Positions 61,417 through 64,000 of a stretch of 64,000 nucleotides of DNA are shown piece after piece. A model generated the notes under the pieces. The model made no database searches, had not been told where the DNA came from, and was given only the letters and a program-made list of their open reading frames with translations. Position numbers and translations under genes: made by a program. The stretch is from Palaemon carinicauda. Lineage: Eukaryota; Arthropoda; Malacostraca; Decapoda; Palaemonidae. Numbering within the stretch: position 1 is the stretch's first letter; each line of letters begins with the position of its first letter. The DNA is taken from positions 63,933,706 through 63,997,705 of the forward strand of contig NC_090763.1 in NCBI RefSeq assembly GCF_036898095.1, written 5' to 3'.

Positions 61417-63984
61417 CTAGACGACAGGTTTTAATACACTACCTGCCACCACCACATAATGCTTCAGTTCGTGGACTTGCTTTGCATAGTGTTTGTAGAA
61501 CACTCTGGATGATTTCCATCCAGTATATGAGCGAAGACGCTCAAAGTCCATATACTGAAAAAAGTTCAGTGATGAAGCAATTTTTCTTGGATCATGACCT
61601 GCGGGTGTACTGTCAGGATCCGCTCTGCGAATGAAGTAGGTGAGCTTCGCCCTCAGTTGTTTTAGGGATAAGTTTGATCCTGAAGTTTCTCCTTTGAAGA
61701 GCTGTCCTCCCCTGAAGTCTGAAGTTCTACGAAGATAGACCTTTAGACACTCTACAGGACACAGAGAGACATCTTCCTTCAGGGGGCAGATTCTCCAGGG
61801 ACCCCATCTCTTAGTGGGTAGCTCGTTCTTGGCGAGAAAGGCTGGATCAGGAAAGAGATTCAGTTCTTCCACTTCTGATAGGGCTACTATTTCACTAACT
61901 CTAGCCCCTGAGGCTATAGCGAACAGGAAAATAACCTTCTGGCTTAGATCCTTGAGAGAACAATCTTCATTGTTCACAGATGAAGCATAATGTAGGACCT
62001 TGTCCAAAGACCATGAAATGGGCTTCGGAGGAGCTGCAGGCCTAAGTCTAGTGCATGCCTTCGGGATCTTCTTAAAGATTTCGTTCGTCAGGTCCACTTG
62101 AAAGGCGTATAGAAGAGGTCTAGTCAGGGCTGACTTGCATGTAGTTATCATGTTGGCTGCCAGACCTTGTTTATGAAGGTGGATAAAGAAGGACAGACAG
62201 AAGTCTATTGAGATTTCTTTTGGTCCTATTGCTTTAACAAAAGCAACCCACTTTTTCCAAGACGATTCATATTGTCTTCTAGTTGACTTAGACTTGTATT
62301 CTTCTAAGTAGTCTATACTGCCTTTTGAGATCCCAAATCTTTTCTTAACCACTAGGGCGAGAAAATCATGAAATGAAGGTTTTGGGTTCTCTGTGATGAA
62401 GCGAAGACAGTCGACTTCTGAACCCGTGGAGATAGTGCTGGGTTCGGTATAAGGACCAGCCTCAGCCTCAGTTCCATTACTAGAGGGAACCAGTTGCTCT
62501 TGGGCCACTTGGGGGCCACTAGAGCTACCGTTCCCTGGAAGGATCTCAGCTTGTTGAGAACCTTCAGCAGGAGATTGGATGGAAGGAACAGGAAATTCCT
62601 GGTCCATTCGTTCCAAACTAGGGACATGGCGTCCGTTATCTCCTCTAGAGGGTCCTCGTATGGGGCTACATATCGAGGTAGTTTCTTGATGTCGCTCGTC
62701 GCGAAGAGGTCGATCTGCAGTTCCGGGACTTGTTCCAAGATGGAAGAGAACGAGTCTGCGTCTGGGGACCATTCTGACTCTATCGGTTTGAGCCTGAATA
62801 GAGCATCCCCTGTCACATTGCGGAACCTTTGTAAGTGAACTGCTGATAGGTGCCATCTCTCTAGACAAAGGATGGCTAATATCACATGGATGATATGGGA
62901 CGATCTCGAGCCTTGTGGGTTCAGACATCTCATTATCACTTCGCTGTCCAAGATCAGCCTGATGTGGACTGATCTGCGAGGGGAGAGTTTTCACAACGTC
63001 AAGAGGACTGCCATGGCTTCCAAAATGTTGATGAGAAAGGCCTTGAACAGAGATGACCAAGTCCCTTGGACTTTCCTTTGATGGGAGTGAATTCCCCATT
63101 CTTCCGTCGAGGCATCCATGTGGATGGTCATCGACGGCAAAAGTGATTGCAAGGGCACGGTCCTCATTAGGCTCTTGGCCTTCGACCATGGGTTGAGAAG
63201 TGATCGTAGTAAGGCCGGTATTGGTCATTTTAGATCTCTTTGAGCATTTGATGCGTATCTTCTCCAGACTCCTGACGCATCTTTCAGCTGTGCTCTTAGC
63301 ACTGGGTCTGCTACTGCTGCGAACTGGAGAGAGCCCAGTACTCTTTCCTGCTGGCATCTTGAAATCCTGTCGGATTACAGTAGTCTCTTGACAGACCCTG
63401 CGATCCCCCTCCTCTTCCTTGAGGGAATGGAGAGACGATGTGACCTCAGGTTCTAATGGCTTTCCAACCATTGAAACCCTTGAGCTGGAGAGAGTCGAGA
63501 CTTCTTGAAGTTGATTTTGCATCCCAGGTGTTCCAGGAACTGGATCACTTCTTTGGATGCTTGCAGACAAGCCGTTTCGGATGCTGCCCGCACCAGCCAG
63601 CCATCCAGGTACGCTGCTGCCTGAACACCTTTTAGGCGTAGTTGTTACACGACTGCGTCTGCAAGTTTCATGAAGATGCTTGGGACTATGTTTAGTCCGA
63701 AGGGTATGGCTCTTAGAACATACTTTATCCTCTCTAACTTGAATCCTAGGTAGGAGGAGAGGGAGCGACTGACTAGAAGGTGCCAATAGGCATCTGTCAG
63801 GTCTATCGAGATTGTGAACGCCCTTTTTGTAACAGGGTCTCTCCGTCTCTTGTTCCTTGCACAAGAGAAAGTCAGAGTGTTTAAGGAGATTCTTGCTAAA
63901 CTGTCGTCCAGCGATGTCTGCGTCCAGTTTCCCTACTGAGAAGGTTAGGTGGACTTCCTTCCATTCCTTCTCCTGCATGGGCAA
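61417..63984 (-). CDS. DIRS-A3 gag remnant fused to overprinted frame and tyrosine recombinase
   Basis: A single frame open for 855 codons. Residues ~1-48 are gag (KEWKEVHLTFSVGKLDADIA, FSKNLLKHSDFLL). They join at about 63843 to the frame that overprints RT, and the last ~340 residues (from about 62430) are the tyrosine recombinase. The recombinase has Arg in GARVSEIVALSEVEEL (with a ~6-residue deletion just after), His/Arg in GHDPRKIASS and Tyr in VFYKHYAKQVHE. The fusion arises because gag and recombinase share a frame and the deletion preserved it. The initial codon shown is TTG near the window edge, so the true start lies outside. Confidence 0.8.
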   Translation of the reverse strand: MPMQEKEWKEVHLTFSVGKLDADIAGRQFSKNLLKHSDFLLCKEQETERPCYKKGVHNLDRPDRCLLAPSSQSLPLLLPRIQVREDKVCSKSHTLRTKHSPKHLHETCRRSRVTTTPKRCSGSSVPGWLAGAGSIRNGLSASIQRSDPVPGTPGMQNQLQEVSTLSSSRVSMVGKPLEPEVTSSLHSLKEEEGDRRVCQETTVIRQDFKMPAGKSTGLSPVRSSSRPSAKSTAERCVRSLEKIRIKCSKRSKMTNTGLTTITSQPMVEGQEPNEDRALAITFAVDDHPHGCLDGRMGNSLPSKESPRDLVISVQGLSHQHFGSHGSPLDVVKTLPSQISPHQADLGQRSDNEMSEPTRLEIVPYHPCDISHPLSREMAPISSSLTKVPQCDRGCSIQAQTDRVRMVPRRRLVLFHLGTSPGTADRPLRDERHQETTSICSPIRGPSRGDNGRHVPSLERMDQEFPVPSIQSPAEGSQQAEILPGNGSSSGPQVAQEQLVPSSNGTEAEAGPYTEPSTISTGSEVDCLRFITENPKPSFHDFLALVVKKRFGISKGSIDYLEEYKSKSTRRQYESSWKKWVAFVKAIGPKEISIDFCLSFFIHLHKQGLAANMITTCKSALTRPLLYAFQVDLTNEIFKKIPKACTRLRPAAPPKPISWSLDKVLHYASSVNNEDCSLKDLSQKVIFLFAIASGARVSEIVALSEVEELNLFPDPAFLAKNELPTKRWGPWRICPLKEDVSLCPVECLKVYLRRTSDFRGGQLFKGETSGSNLSLKQLRAKLTYFIRRADPDSTPAGHDPRKIASSLNFFQYMDFERLRSYTGWKSSRVFYKHYAKQVHELKHYVVVAGSVLKPVV
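62352..62951 (-). pseudogene. DIRS-A3 RNase H (part) and methyltransferase-like region
   Basis: A 199-codon frame collinear with A1: MDSEVIMRCLNPQGSRSSHI (RNase H Asp block), NVTGDALFRLKPI where TADALSR would be expected, then QIDLFATSDIKKLPRYVAPY and ITDAMSLVWNEW. A few residues are missing (KKKWHLS reads ERWHLS). Upstream RNase H and RT continue in other frames. Confidence 0.75.
62952..63843 (-). pseudogene. DIRS-A3 reverse transcriptase remnant
   Basis: In shifting frames the minus strand still gives RT motif A (TISIDLTDAYWHL, about 63800) and QAAAYLDGWLV at 63620-63590. The second catalytic Asp is therefore Gly (GGC at 63602-63600). The part before motif A is deleted together with the gag C-terminus. 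Confidence 0.7.
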
Positions 63985-64000
63985 GGCTAACGACAGAGGC

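Larger units (their letters stand above)
60158..64000 (-). mobile_element. DIRS-A3: damaged lineage-A DIRS element, continues beyond window
   Basis: The 3' end is at left with a terminal repeat (60158-60500), ICR (60595-60686), recombinase, RNase H/methyltransferase-like region, RT remnants and a gag piece at the right window edge. A deletion removes the gag C-terminus and RT N-terminus. The RT catalytic box is mutated. The recombinase keeps its catalytic residues. Confidence 0.88.

Overview
The window reads as nuclear DNA of an arthropod, most likely a decapod crustacean. I see no prokaryotic gene organisation and no single-copy host gene. What is present is long (TA)n and (GA)n microsatellites, AT-rich spacers and a dense, nested set of transposable elements whose proteins belong to metazoan families. 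The decapod assignment is an inference from recalled look of the repeats and of the LINE and DIRS proteins.

Layout. 1-8400: a DIRS-type tyrosine-recombinase retrotransposon on the plus strand (A1), with intact gag, RT/RNase H and recombinase frames; its left inverted repeat lies just outside the window. 8401-10930: AT-rich spacer. 10935-13550: a short dispersed repeat and a decayed DIRS relic (D, minus strand). 14352-19960: a decayed DIRS copy of a second lineage (B, minus). 20160-28880: a nearly complete DIRS copy of the first lineage (A2, minus), apparently inserted into the terminal repeat of another second-lineage copy (C, 28881-34760, minus). 35291-40728: a complete Ty3/gypsy-type LTR retrotransposon with 111-bp LTRs and an AAGGT target duplication, sitting inside an older inverted-repeat element. 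41297-49720: a LINE graveyard, in which a CR1/L2-like LINE (B, plus) has inserted into another LINE (A, minus) that is bounded on both sides by (GA)n. 51499-51832: a MITE with a 6-bp target duplication. 54299-57116: a complete Tigger/pogo-like DNA transposon with an intact transposase. 60158-64000: a third, damaged first-lineage DIRS copy (A3, minus) running off the right edge.

How the pieces work together. In lineage A the gag, RT-RNase H-methyltransferase-like and tyrosine recombinase frames overlap. Every copy carries a 92-bp internal complementary region (ICR) whose two halves match the two outer ends of the inverted terminal repeats; this is the DIRS layout thought to allow a circular intermediate that the recombinase integrates. 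The most unusual signals are: an open frame overprinting the RT gene in three copies; a splice-acceptor-like signal just before a conserved Cys/His module at the start of gag; CCGG-rich leader clusters; fast-evolving minisatellites in lineage B/C; and a LINE bounded by GA microsatellites. I found no RNA genes or CRISPR arrays.
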